Assembly: GCF_025642155.1 (NCBI RefSeq)
Contig: NZ_CP106798.1
Span: forward strand, 6,200,001-6,264,000
Source: Streptomyces sp. HUAS 15-9
GTDB taxonomy: Bacteria; Actinomycetota; Actinomycetes; Streptomycetales; Streptomycetaceae
Direction: 5' to 3'
Length of the DNA stretch: 64,000 bases
Positions 54,328-64,000 of this stretch are shown here, piece after piece (position 1 is the stretch's first letter; each line of letters starts with the position of its first letter). The notes beneath the pieces were generated by a model. It was not told the DNA's origin. It did not search any database and worked only from the letters and a program-made list of their open reading frames with translations. Made by a program: the position numbers and the translations under genes.

Positions 54328-54784
54328 GCCCCCTCCAACGGGTCCAGCGCGCCGGTGGTTACGCCACGGAACGGGACGGACGCGGAAAGTGACTCCATGT
54401 CACCACAGGTGCCCACGCTCACTGAAGGCAAGCGGCGCGCCGAGGTGACTTCGGTGGTGCACCCGGCGATGTGCGCCCCCGAGTGCACTCCTGCATCCAC
54501 TCGTGGCCGTCCTGTGTCAAGTGAATCGCGCCTGGGCGACCGTGAGTTCATTCGAAGGGGTGGCGAATGGTGGCGTTTCCGGGATCGCCATGGCTGGACC
54601 CGTGATCGTAGGATTACTTTGAGTGCACGAGGCCTGGGGGCACATGCCCTCGTGGGTATGCCGGAGGCAACTCGGCATCCCGTTCGAAGGATGAGAACCA
54701 GCGGACGGGCGGCCCTGTTTGACGGCATTCTGATAGGGCTTGGCGCACTCGGCGACAAGTGGTCTCAGGGATGGGGGCGTTCCA
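54328..54784. other. Divergent upstream region of nsdA
   Basis: 457 bases with lower GC, notably near 54500-54640. No gene is supported. It should hold the promoters of nsdA and the PrimPol-like gene. A TTTGAGTGCAC and repeated GTGCAC motifs near 54450-54495 are visible but unassigned. Confidence 0.5.
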
Positions 54785-56266
54785 GTGGGCGGCAACGGCG
54801 GTGGCGGGACGAACGCTGACAAGCGCCCCAATGAGCTGCTCGGCTCGTGGTTCGTGCGCAGTGGCTGGTCCAAGGGCGAGCTCGCCCGGCAAGTGAACCG
54901 GCGGGCACGCCAGTTGGGTGCCAACCACATCTCCACGGACACGTCCCGGGTGCGCCGCTGGCTGGACGGGGAGAACCCGCGCGAGCCGATCCCGAGAATC
55001 CTCTCCGAGCTGTTCTCCGAGCGGTTCGGCTGTGTCGTCTCCGTCGAGGACCTCGGCCTGCGGCCCGCCCGCCAGTCACCCTCCGCGACCGGGGTCGACC
55101 TGCCCTGGACGGGCCCGCAGACGGTGGCCCTGCTCAGCGAGTTCTCGCGCAGCGACCTCATGCTGGCGCGGCGCGGCTTCCTCGGGACCTCGCTGGCCCT
55201 GTCCGCGGGCCCGTCCCTCATCGAACCCATGCAGCGCTGGCTCGTCCCCGCACCGTCCGGACAGCTCTCCGAGCCCGAGCCCGAGCCGTACCACGACTCC
55301 CGTCGTCCGGGCCGGCTGTCCAAGCCCGAGCTGGACCTGCTGGAGTCCACCACGGTGATGTTCCGCCAGTGGGACGCCCAGTGCGGCGGCGGTCTGCGCC
55401 GCAAGGCGGTCGTCGGCCAGCTGCACGAGGTCACCGACCTCCTCCAGGAGCCCCAGCCCGAGGCCACCAGCAGAAAGCTCTTCAAGGTCGCCGCCGAGCT
55501 CGCCGAGCTGGCCGGCTGGATGAGTTACGACATCGGACTCCAGCCCACCGCGCAGAAGTACTTCGTGCTCGCCCTGCACGCCGCCAAGGAGGCGGGTGAC
55601 AAGCCGCTCGGCTCGTACGTCCTGTCCAGCATGAGCCGCCAGATGATCCACCTCGGCCGGCCCGACGACGCCCTGGAGCTGATCCACCTCGCGCAGTACG
55701 GCAGCCGGGACTGCGCGAGCCCGCGGACCCAGTCCATGCTGTATGCGATGGAGGCCCGCGCCTACGCCAACATGGGCCAGCCCGGCAAGTGCAAGCGGGC
55801 CGTCCGCATGGCCGAGGACACCTTCGCCGAGGTCGACGAGTGGGACGAACCGGACCCCGACTGGATCCGCTTCTTCTCCGAGGCCGAGCTGTACGGCGAG
55901 AACTCCCACTCCTTCCGCGACCTGGCGTATGTCGCCGGCCGCAGCCCGACCTACGCCTCCCTGGCCGAGCCCCTGATGGAGCAGGCCGTGGAGCGGTTCG
56001 CGAAGGACTCCGAGCACCAGCGGTCGTACGCACTGAACCTGATCGGCATGGCCACCGTGCATCTGCTGCGCCGCGAGCCCGAGCAGAGCACCGCCTATGC
56101 CTCCACGGCCATGGGCATCGCCAAGAAGGTCCGCTCCGAGCGGGTGAACACTCGTATCCGAAAGACCGTCGACACGGCCGTGCGCGAATTCGGGCACCTG
56201 GCGGAGGTCATCGACCTCACCGAGCAGCTCGCCGTCGACCTCCCCGAGACGGCCGAGGCGGTCTGA
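54785..56266 (+). CDS. nsdA: NsdA-type TPR regulator of differentiation
   Basis: About 493 residues. Residues 1-60 hold a conserved PNELLGSWFVRSGWSKGELA helix-turn-helix-like block with TDTSRVRRWLDGENPREPIP, and the rest is TPR helices (YFVLALHAAKEAGDKPLGSY, AMEARAYANMGQPGKCKRAV). In S. coelicolor nsdA negatively affects sporulation and antibiotic production. GTG 54785 has a GGGGG run upstream; a longer frame begins at 54740. Confidence 0.92.
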   Translation: MGGNGGGGTNADKRPNELLGSWFVRSGWSKGELARQVNRRARQLGANHISTDTSRVRRWLDGENPREPIPRILSELFSERFGCVVSVEDLGLRPARQSPSATGVDLPWTGPQTVALLSEFSRSDLMLARRGFLGTSLALSAGPSLIEPMQRWLVPAPSGQLSEPEPEPYHDSRRPGRLSKPELDLLESTTVMFRQWDAQCGGGLRRKAVVGQLHEVTDLLQEPQPEATSRKLFKVAAELAELAGWMSYDIGLQPTAQKYFVLALHAAKEAGDKPLGSYVLSSMSRQMIHLGRPDDALELIHLAQYGSRDCASPRTQSMLYAMEARAYANMGQPGKCKRAVRMAEDTFAEVDEWDEPDPDWIRFFSEAELYGENSHSFRDLAYVAGRSPTYASLAEPLMEQAVERFAKDSEHQRSYALNLIGMATVHLLRREPEQSTAYASTAMGIAKKVRSERVNTRIRKTVDTAVREFGHLAEVIDLTEQLAVDLPETAEAV

Positions 56267-56560
56267 GGCCCCGGGAATCGCAGGAAACCCATAGCCCCGG
56301 CCGCGGCCGGCCCTCCCGAACTGTCCGACTCGGCTCCCCCACGCCAGGTCCTCGGAAGGCCCGCCGCGGCCGGACCGGTCCGTTGCCGGGGTGATCGGAT
56401 CTTGGATGTTAAACCTGCGTTACACGTTGGTCGACGTGGCGCCCGTGTGAGTACTGTGACGGCTGTCGCGGAGTCGATCTTCGCGGCAACTCGCATACAA
56501 GTCACTGAAGTTGACTCAGTTGCGACAGACGACCGTTACAACGGGGATTCACGGGGACAC

Positions 56561-57193
56561 ATGAAGATGAAATCAGTCCTGTCCGCTTTCGCGGCAGGCG
56601 TTGCGTCCGTGCTGATCGCGCTCGGCCCGGCGGCCGAAGCCGGCGCGGTCACGAAGACGCAGAGCGTCACTCGGTCCACGGCGGTGGAGGCGCAAGGCGC
56701 CGTTTCGGCGAAGAAGGCGCGCAAGCTCTACGACATTCGCATGCGCGTCAAGCCGAACAACCTCCGCGGACACGTCGGCGTCGCCTGGGCGCCCAGCCTG
56801 GCGATCAAGGAACTGCACAGGTGCTTCAACTGCACCTTCCCGATCAAGGGCGCACCGAAGAAGTACCCGAAGGAGAACCAGCACCTTTCCCTGAAGGCGT
56901 GCGCGGCCGGCCCCTTCGGCTGCAGGAACGCCCCCGTCCGCTACCACGGGGGCGTCAAGAACGGCTGGTACTTCACCGCGGAGAAGGGCCACTTCGACGG
57001 GGCCGGCTCCAAGGTCTACTTCCAGTTCTACTCGGAGAAGAACACGCACTACCTGATGCTCCATGTGTGGGCGTACGTCACGCACCCGACGGTGCCGGAC
57101 GCCATCAACAAGAGCTTCGCCACCGGCAAGTGGCAGGACTTCAACCACAAGATGGGCGTGAAGCTCTGGTGCCAGACCTACGGGCACTGCTGA
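56561..57193 (+). CDS. Secreted cysteine-rich protein of unknown function
   Basis: 210 residues, family not recognised. Signal peptide MKMKSVLSAFAAGVASVLIA with likely cleavage after AEA near 27-30. The mature part has six cysteines in three pairs (RCFNCTF, KACAAGPFGC, LWCQTYGHC), suggesting three disulfides. It also has aromatic beta-strand patterns (GWYFTAEKGHFDG, SKVYFQFYSEKNTHYLML). ATG with GGGGAC upstream. Upstream TTGACT at about 56511 may be a -35. It lies between nsdA and amtB, which I remember as adjacent elsewhere, so it is probably an accessory insertion. Confidence 0.85.
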   Translation: MKMKSVLSAFAAGVASVLIALGPAAEAGAVTKTQSVTRSTAVEAQGAVSAKKARKLYDIRMRVKPNNLRGHVGVAWAPSLAIKELHRCFNCTFPIKGAPKKYPKENQHLSLKACAAGPFGCRNAPVRYHGGVKNGWYFTAEKGHFDGAGSKVYFQFYSEKNTHYLMLHVWAYVTHPTVPDAINKSFATGKWQDFNHKMGVKLWCQTYGHC

Positions 57194-57297
57194 TCCCATA
57201 ACGCTCGCACGCGTACGAGGGCCGGGTTGGTCGGATGGCTGCCCGGCCCTCGGCGCTGTGGCCTGATTCACCTCGGCGTAACACGGTGGCGGGCTTC

Positions 57298-57335
57298 GTC
57301 ACGTCCAAGAAACACTTCTACGCGCTACGTGAAAC
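57298..57335 (+). promoter_or_regulatory. GlnR box upstream of amtB
   Basis: GTCAC-n6-GAAAC-n6-ACGCG-n6-GAAAC with exact 6-nt spacings matches the actinobacterial GlnR consensus (gTnAC-n6-GAAAC, twice). Only the second gTnAC is degenerate. It is about 85 nt before the amtB start. Confidence 0.85.
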
Positions 57336-57419
57336 CGGTCTGGGTCAGTCTCCTGAACACAGTCGGCCCGTTGTCACAGGCATCCGCACAGGGCCGTTCC
57401 GCAGAAGGAGTCTCAGGCC

Positions 57420-59029
<1,610 letters not shown>

Positions 59030-59105
59030 GCCGACCCGCTCGGAGCGGATCCGCCACCGCGGACGGCGGACCCGCTCACCACAGAAGATGGACAGGAGTC
59101 GCCGG

Positions 59106-61555
59106 GTGACGAGTACGGATGTTCGAAAAGACGCGGATGACTCGGGACCCAGCGGCTATGCGGCGGCCCGGCTGCGCCTCCTCACTGAGGGGGCGCGGTC
59201 CGGGCCGCCGCGCCGCGCGGCCCTCGCCGAACTGACGGACGAGTGGCTGACGGGACTGTTCACCGCGGCCGCCGACGGCCTCAAGGGCGTCTCACTGGTG
59301 GCCGTCGGCGGCTACGGACGCGGCGAGCTGTCCCCACGCAGCGATCTCGACCTCCTGCTGCTGCACGAGGGCGCCGACAACAAGGAGGTCGCCGCCCTCG
59401 CCGACCGCGTCTGGTATCCCGTCTGGGACCTGGGCCTCGCCCTCGACCACTCGGTGCGCACCCCGGCCGAGGCGCGCAAGACCGCCGGTGAGGACCTCAA
59501 GGTCCAGCTCGGTCTCCTCGACGCCCGCCATGTCGCGGGCGACCTCGGCCTCACCGCCGGACTACGCACGGCCGTCCTCGCCGACTGGCGCAATCAGGCC
59601 CCCAAGCGCCTCCCCGAACTCCAGGAGCTGTGCGGCGAGCGCGCCGAGCGCCAGGGCGAGCTCCAGTACCTCCTGGAACCCGACCTCAAGGAGGCCCGCG
59701 GTGGCCTCCGGGACGCCACCGCCCTGCGCGCGGTCGCCGCGTCCTGGCTGGCCGACGCCCCCGCGAGGGCCTCGCGGACGCCCGGCGGCGCCTGCTCGAC
59801 GTGCGCGACGCACTGCACCTGACCACCGGGCGGGCCACCGACCGGCTGGCTCTGCAGGAACAGGACCAGGTCGCGGCCGAGCTGGGCCTGCTCGACGCCG
59901 ACACCCTGCTGCGCCAGGTCTACGAGGCCGCGCGCGTCATTTCGTACGCCAGTGATGTCACCTGGCGTGAAGTGGGCCGCGTTCTGCGCTCACGCGCCGT
60001 GCGGCCGCGACTGCGGGCCATGCTGGGCGGCGGCAAGCCCGTCGCCGAAAGATCTCCGCTGGCCGAGGGCGTGGTGGAGCAGGACGGTGAGGCGGTGCTC
60101 GCCCGCGCCGCACGCCCCGAACGCGACCCAGTGCTGCCGTTGCGCGCCGCGGCCGCCGCCGCACAGGCCGGTCTCCCGCTCTCCCTGCACGCCGTACGGC
60201 ATCTGGCGGCCACCGTGCGCCCCCTGCCCACGCCCTGGCCCGCCGAGGCGCGCGAGCAGCTCGTGACCCTGCTCGGCTCGGGCCGCCCGACCATCGACGT
60301 CTGGGAGGCGCTGGAGGCGGAAGGCCTGATCACCCAGCTGCTCCCGGACTGGGAGCGGGTCCGCTGCCGCCCGCAGCGCAACGCCGTCCACATCTGGACG
60401 GTCGACCGCCACCTCATCGAAACGGCGGTCCGCGCCTCCGAGCTGACCCGCCGCGTCAGCCGCCCCGACCTCCTCCTGGTCTCCGCGCTGCTGCACGACA
60501 TCGGCAAGGGCTGGCCCGGCGACCACTCGGTGGCCGGCGAGATCATCGCCAAGGACGTGGCGGTGCGCATCGGCTTCGACCGCGCGGACGTGGCGGTGCT
60601 CTCCACCCTCGTACGGCACCATCTGCTGCTGATCGAGACGGCCACCCGGCGCGACCTGGAGGACCCCGTCACCGTCCGCTCGGTCGCCGACGCGGTCGGC
60701 TCGCAGAGCACGCTGGAACTGCTGCACGCGCTGACCGAGGCGGACGCGCTGGCCACCGGCCCGGCCGCCTGGTCGACCTGGCGCGGCTCCCTCGTCGCCG
60801 ACCTGGTGAAACGGGTCTCGGCCGTGCTCGCCGGGGACACCCCCGAGGAGCCCGAGCCCGCCGCGCCCACCGCGGAACAGGAACGGCTCGCCATCGAGGC
60901 GTTCCGCACGCGCGGCCCGGTTCTGGCCCTGCGCGCCCAGACCGAACCCCGGCCCGAGGACGAACCCACCGGGGAGCCCGAGCCCCTCGGCGTGGAGCTC
61001 GTCATCGCGGTACCGGACCAGCCGCGCGTGCTGCCCGCGGTGGCCGGTGTGCTCGCCGTGCACCGGCTGACCGTCCGCACCGCGGAACTGCGCGCCCTGC
61101 GCCTCCCGGACGACGTCGACGAGGGCTCCGTCCTGCTGCTGAACTGGCGGGTCGCGGCGGAGTACGGCTCCCTGCCGCAGGCGGCCCGGCTCCGCGCCGA
61201 CCTGGTCCGCGCCCTGGACGGCTCCCTGGACATCGCGTCCCGCCTCGCCGAGCGCGACGCGGCCTACCCCCGGCGCCGCGGCTGGGTGGCACCGCCCGCC
61301 CGGGTGGCGGTGGCGTCGGCGGCCTCCCGGCACGCGACCGTGATCGAGGTCCGCGCGCAGGACGCGCCGGGACTGCTGTTCCGTATCGGCCAGGCCCTGG
61401 AGGACGCGAGCGTACGGGTGCGCAGCGCCCATGTGAGCACGCTGGGCAGCAACGCTGTGGACGCCTTCTATGTGACATCCGCCGCCGGGACTCCGCTGCC
61501 GGGGGAGGAGGCGGCCTCGGTGGCGCGGAAGCTGGAGGAGACGCTGCGGGGGTGA
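59106..61555 (+). pseudogene. glnD: GlnD, PII nucleotidyltransferase, with one-base frameshift
   Basis: GTG 59106 has AGGAG upstream. The first frame carries the nucleotidyltransferase site VGGYGRGELSPRSDLDLLLL near 70 and runs to ASWLADAP, then goes out of frame at a C5 run (59758-59762) and stops at 59822. The continuing protein lies in another frame from REGLADARRRLLDVRDALHL on: the helical domain, HD site ALLHDIGKGWPGDHS near 462, and two ACT domains. The span of 2450 nt is one base short of 817 codons; a sixth C restores a normal protein. As printed it is broken after about 218 residues. Third gene of the amtB-glnK-glnD operon. Confidence 0.93.
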
Positions 61556-61585
61556 CCTTGCGGTCGTGTCAAGCGTTGATCGGGT

Positions 61586-61672
61586 GCGCTCCCCGCTGAT
61601 GCGGGGGTGGTCCGTCGTGCTGAGGCGGCCGACGAGGCCACCGAACATGCTCCCCGCCACTGCGGGGTTTCC
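61586..61672. CRISPR. Two CRISPR-like hairpin repeats with one 61-nt period (type I-E-like remnant)
   Basis: GCTCCCCGC-TGAT-GCGGGG (61588-61606) and GCTCCCCGC-CACT-GCGGGG (61649-61667) are exactly 61 nt apart, the repeat-plus-spacer period of type I-E arrays. The flanks (GTGC.. / ..TGGTCC and ATGC.. / ..TTTCC) are partly alike. The spacer would be about 32-33 nt. No further repeats at multiples of 61 nt and no cas genes are seen. Could be a remnant or chance hairpins. Confidence 0.35.
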
Positions 61673-61778
61673 ATCGTCTCCGCCGGCCGAACTGAGCAGG
61701 CGGGGACGATTCACTTGCCGGGCCAGATACTCTGGAGGGCAGCCCAAGACGACCCCGACCCCGAGGACCGACGCCACC

Positions 61779-63329
61779 GTGTTCGATACCCTCTCCGACC
61801 GCCTCAGCGCGACTTTCAAAAATCTCCGCGGCAAGGGGCGCCTCAGCGAGGCGGACATCGACGCCACGGCCCGCGAGATCCGCATCGCACTCCTCGAAGC
61901 GGACGTGGCCCTGCCTGTCGTCCGGACGTTCATCAAGAACGTCAAGGAAAGGGCCCTCGGCGCCGAGGTCTCCCGGGCGCTGAATCCTGCCCAGCAGGTG
62001 CTGAAGATCGTCAACGACGAGCTCGTCACCATCCTGGGCGGCGAGACCCGGCGCCTGCGCTTCGCCAAGCAGCCCCCCACCGTGATCATGCTGGCAGGTC
62101 TGCAGGGTGCCGGTAAGACCACCCTCGCGGGTAAGCTGGGCCACTGGCTCAAGGGGCAGGGCCACTCGCCGCTGCTCGTAGCCGCCGACCTCCAGCGCCC
62201 CAACGCCGTCAACCAGCTGAGCGTCGTCGCCGAGCGCGCCGGTGTCGCGGTCTTCGCGCCCGAGCCGGGCAACGGCGTCGGCGACCCGGTCAAGGTCGCC
62301 AAGGACTCCATCGAGCACGCGAGGACCAAGGTCCACGACATCGTGATCGTGGACACCGCGGGCCGCCTGGGCATCGACCAGGAGATGATGCAGCAGGCCG
62401 CGGACATCCGGGACGCGGTCTCCCCGGACGAGATCCTCTTCGTCGTCGACGCGATGATCGGTCAGGACGCCGTCAACACCGCGGAGGCCTTCCGCGACGG
62501 CGTCGGTTTCGACGGTGTGGTGCTCTCCAAGCTCGACGGTGACGCCCGCGGTGGTGCGGCCCTGTCGATCCGCCAGATCACCGGCAAGCCGATCATGTTC
62601 GCGTCGAACGGCGAGAAGCTCGACGACTTCGACGCGTTCCACCCTGACCGGATGGCCTCCCGCATCCTCGACATGGGTGACCTGCTCACCCTGATCGAGC
62701 AGGCGGAGAAGACGTTCAGCCAGGAAGAGGCCGAGAAGATGGCCTCCAAGCTGGCGTCCAAGAAGGGCCAGGACTTCACCCTGGACGACTTCCTGGCCCA
62801 GATGGAGCAGGTCAGGAAGATGGGCAGCATCAGCAAGCTGCTCGGCATGCTTCCGGGCATGGGCCAGATCAAGGACCAGATCAACAACCTGGACGAGCGG
62901 GACGTCGACCGCACGGCCGCGATCATCAAGTCGATGACCCCGGGCGAGCGCCAGGAGCCGACGATCATCAACGGCTCCCGTCGCGCCCGTATCGCCAAGG
63001 GCTCCGGCGTCGAGGTCAGCGCCGTGAAGAACCTGGTCGAGCGGTTCTTCGAGGCCCGCAAGATGATGTCCCGCATGGCCCAGGGCGGCGGCATGCCCGG
63101 TATGCCGGGGATCCCGGGCATGGGCGGCGGCCCCGGCCGCACCAAGAAGCAGCCCAAGAAGGCCAAGGGCAAGCAGCGCTCCGGCAACCCGATGAAGCGC
63201 AAGCAGCAGGAGCTGGAGGAGGCCCAGCGCCGTGAGGCGGCCGCCCAGGGCGGTGGCGCCTTCGGCCTGCCGCAGCAGGGCGGCAAGGACTTCGAGCTGC
63301 CGGACGAGTTCAAGAAGTTCATGGGCTGA
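61779..63329 (+). CDS. ffh: Signal recognition particle protein Ffh
   Basis: 516 residues. N domain MFDTLSDRLSATFKNLRGKG; G domain with GLQGAGKTTLAGKL near 108, VDTAGRLGID near 192 and SKLDGDARGGAAL near 250. The M domain is Met-rich (MMSRMAQGGGMPGMPGIPGM) with the RNA-binding SGVEVSAVKNLVERFFEARK. GTG 61779 gives the family N-terminus. Longer frames cross the CRISPR-like repeats. Partner of FtsY and 4.5S RNA. Confidence 0.96.
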   Translation: MFDTLSDRLSATFKNLRGKGRLSEADIDATAREIRIALLEADVALPVVRTFIKNVKERALGAEVSRALNPAQQVLKIVNDELVTILGGETRRLRFAKQPPTVIMLAGLQGAGKTTLAGKLGHWLKGQGHSPLLVAADLQRPNAVNQLSVVAERAGVAVFAPEPGNGVGDPVKVAKDSIEHARTKVHDIVIVDTAGRLGIDQEMMQQAADIRDAVSPDEILFVVDAMIGQDAVNTAEAFRDGVGFDGVVLSKLDGDARGGAALSIRQITGKPIMFASNGEKLDDFDAFHPDRMASRILDMGDLLTLIEQAEKTFSQEEAEKMASKLASKKGQDFTLDDFLAQMEQVRKMGSISKLLGMLPGMGQIKDQINNLDERDVDRTAAIIKSMTPGERQEPTIINGSRRARIAKGSGVEVSAVKNLVERFFEARKMMSRMAQGGGMPGMPGIPGMGGGPGRTKKQPKKAKGKQRSGNPMKRKQQELEEAQRREAAAQGGGAFGLPQQGGKDFELPDEFKKFMG

Positions 63330-63370
63330 CCCGACGGTCACGGCCCGGCGCGTACCCACGTCGTACGGCA

Positions 63371-63405
63371 CTGAGGGCGTCCTCCTTCGAGGAGGGCGCC
63401 CTCAG
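63371..63405 (+). terminator. Terminator after ffh
   Basis: About 15-bp stem CTGAGGGCGTCCTCC paired with GGAGGGCGCCCTCAG around TTCGA. No T run. Confidence 0.75.
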
Positions 63406-63443
63406 CGCGTGCCGCGGCTCGCTGTGTGCCGTAACGTCCAGAT

Positions 63444-64000
63444 ATGAGCAATGCCGCGCCGCCGCGGAAGGACCCTGAGCAGCCGTGGCGTACCGAGGGC
63501 ACCCCGGACGAGCCGCCCCGGCGGCCCGGTGGCCGACGGATACGCGGGAAGTGGTGGGGCCTCGCCGTCACCGCGGTGATCGTCTTTCTGCTGGCCTACA
63601 TCGGGCTGAACTACCTGGGCCAGGGCAACGAGCCGACGATCTCGTACACGGAGTTCAGCAGGCAGGTGAGCGACGGCAACGTCGCCAAGATCTACTCCAA
63701 GGGCGACGCGATCCAGGGCGAGCTCAGGACGTCCCAGGCCAAGCCCAGCGGCGGTGGCCAGTACACCAAGTTCAGGACGCAGCGCCCGGCCTTCGCGGAC
63801 GACAGGCTCTGGCAGAACCTGAGCAGCCATGGCGTCACGGTGACCGCGCAGCCCGTCGTGCAGGAGCGCAGTCTGCTGTCCAACCTGCTGATCTCGCTGG
63901 TGCCGATCGTGCTGCTGGTCGCCGTGTGGATCTTCTTCGCGCGGCGGATCGGCGGGGGACCGGGCGGTGTGGGCGGCATGCTCGGCCGCAAGGCCCCGCC
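63444..64000 (+). CDS. ftsH: FtsH-type membrane AAA+ metalloprotease, N-terminal part
   Basis: 185 codons from ATG 63444, open to the window edge. A cytoplasmic Pro/Arg-rich start is followed by TM1 (LAVTAVIVFLLAYIGLNYL near 35-54), the periplasm-side domain (SYTEFSRQVSDGNVAKIYSK), TM2 (LLISLVPIVLLVAVWIFFAR near 152-172) and the start of the Gly-rich linker. This is the FtsH N-terminal layout; the AAA and HExxH parts lie outside. The protein starting just after ffh is my remembered order too. The ribosome site is weak. Confidence 0.85.
   Translation, partial: MSNAAPPRKDPEQPWRTEGTPDEPPRRPGGRRIRGKWWGLAVTAVIVFLLAYIGLNYLGQGNEPTISYTEFSRQVSDGNVAKIYSKGDAIQGELRTSQAKPSGGGQYTKFRTQRPAFADDRLWQNLSSHGVTVTAQPVVQERSLLSNLLISLVPIVLLVAVWIFFARRIGGGPGGVGGMLGRKAP

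Overview
The window looks like the chromosomal core of a Streptomyces species. Coding density and third-position GC are very high, many genes start with GTG, and most genes have long antisense shadow frames. The gene set is diagnostic: tandem conservons (cvn), ndgR-leuCD, a lysine-tailed HU (hupS), cofC, nsdA, and glnK with a GlnR-type promoter. From memory the order matches the S. coelicolor region from about cvn2/cvn1 to ffh/ftsH, but no comparison was run.

Layout. 1-8846 (minus): a conservon (kinase, roadblock, DUF742 and GTPase genes) followed by the sensor kinase of a second conservon cut by the window edge. 9359-12792 (plus): a small protein, a fumarylacetoacetate-hydrolase-type enzyme, gltX and a HAD hydrolase. 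12884-13362: five tRNA genes (Gln, Glu, Glu, Gln, Glu). 13423-17902: a MerR regulator divergent from a DUF4188 gene, then ndgR divergent from leuCD. 18166-23367: a small protein, hupS, a small OB-fold-like protein, cofC, a PlsC-like acyltransferase, gpsA and ddl. 23586-28556: a DUF3515 lipoprotein, a stand-alone Lrp/AsnC ligand domain, thiL-thiD, rpmB and a DAK2/FakA-type protein. 28921-33659 (minus): an HSP90 gene translationally coupled to a 970-residue repeat protein. 33825-41341 (plus): recG, rsmD, coaD, a coiled-coil protein, DUF177, rpmF, rnc and mutM. 41356-44665: an HxlR regulator divergent from a flavodoxin-type reductase, a secreted CAP protein, acylphosphatase and a small coiled-coil protein. 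44909-56266: smc, a glucose-type permease, a small hypothetical, an LLM oxidoreductase, ftsY, a PrimPol-like protein and nsdA. 56561-64000: a secreted Cys-rich protein, amtB-glnK-glnD, ffh and the start of ftsH.

Functional themes are signalling (conservons), translation (tRNAs, gltX, L28, L32, RNase III, RsmD), protein targeting (FtsY, Ffh), chromosome structure (SMC, HupS, RecG, MutM), nitrogen sensing (AmtB-GlnK-GlnD under a GlnR box), leucine synthesis under NdgR, and envelope precursors (GpsA, PlsC-like, Ddl).

The unusual parts are as follows. Three genes (cvnA1, the CAP gene, glnD) each lack exactly one base, which points to sequence errors or recent decay. SMC carries a Gly/Ala/Pro-rich insertion of about 190 residues in its hinge. 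A perfect 168-bp tandem repeat covers the 3' end of the HSP90-linked repeat gene. A truncated copy of the ndgR 3' end lies beside ndgR. A 46-nt palindromic repeat sits inside both gltX and cvnA1. Two CRISPR-like hairpin repeats with a 61-nt period lie between glnD and ffh. A possible IS200/IS605 end remnant follows ddl. The HSP90-repeat-protein pair and the secreted Cys-rich protein are the least understood gene content.
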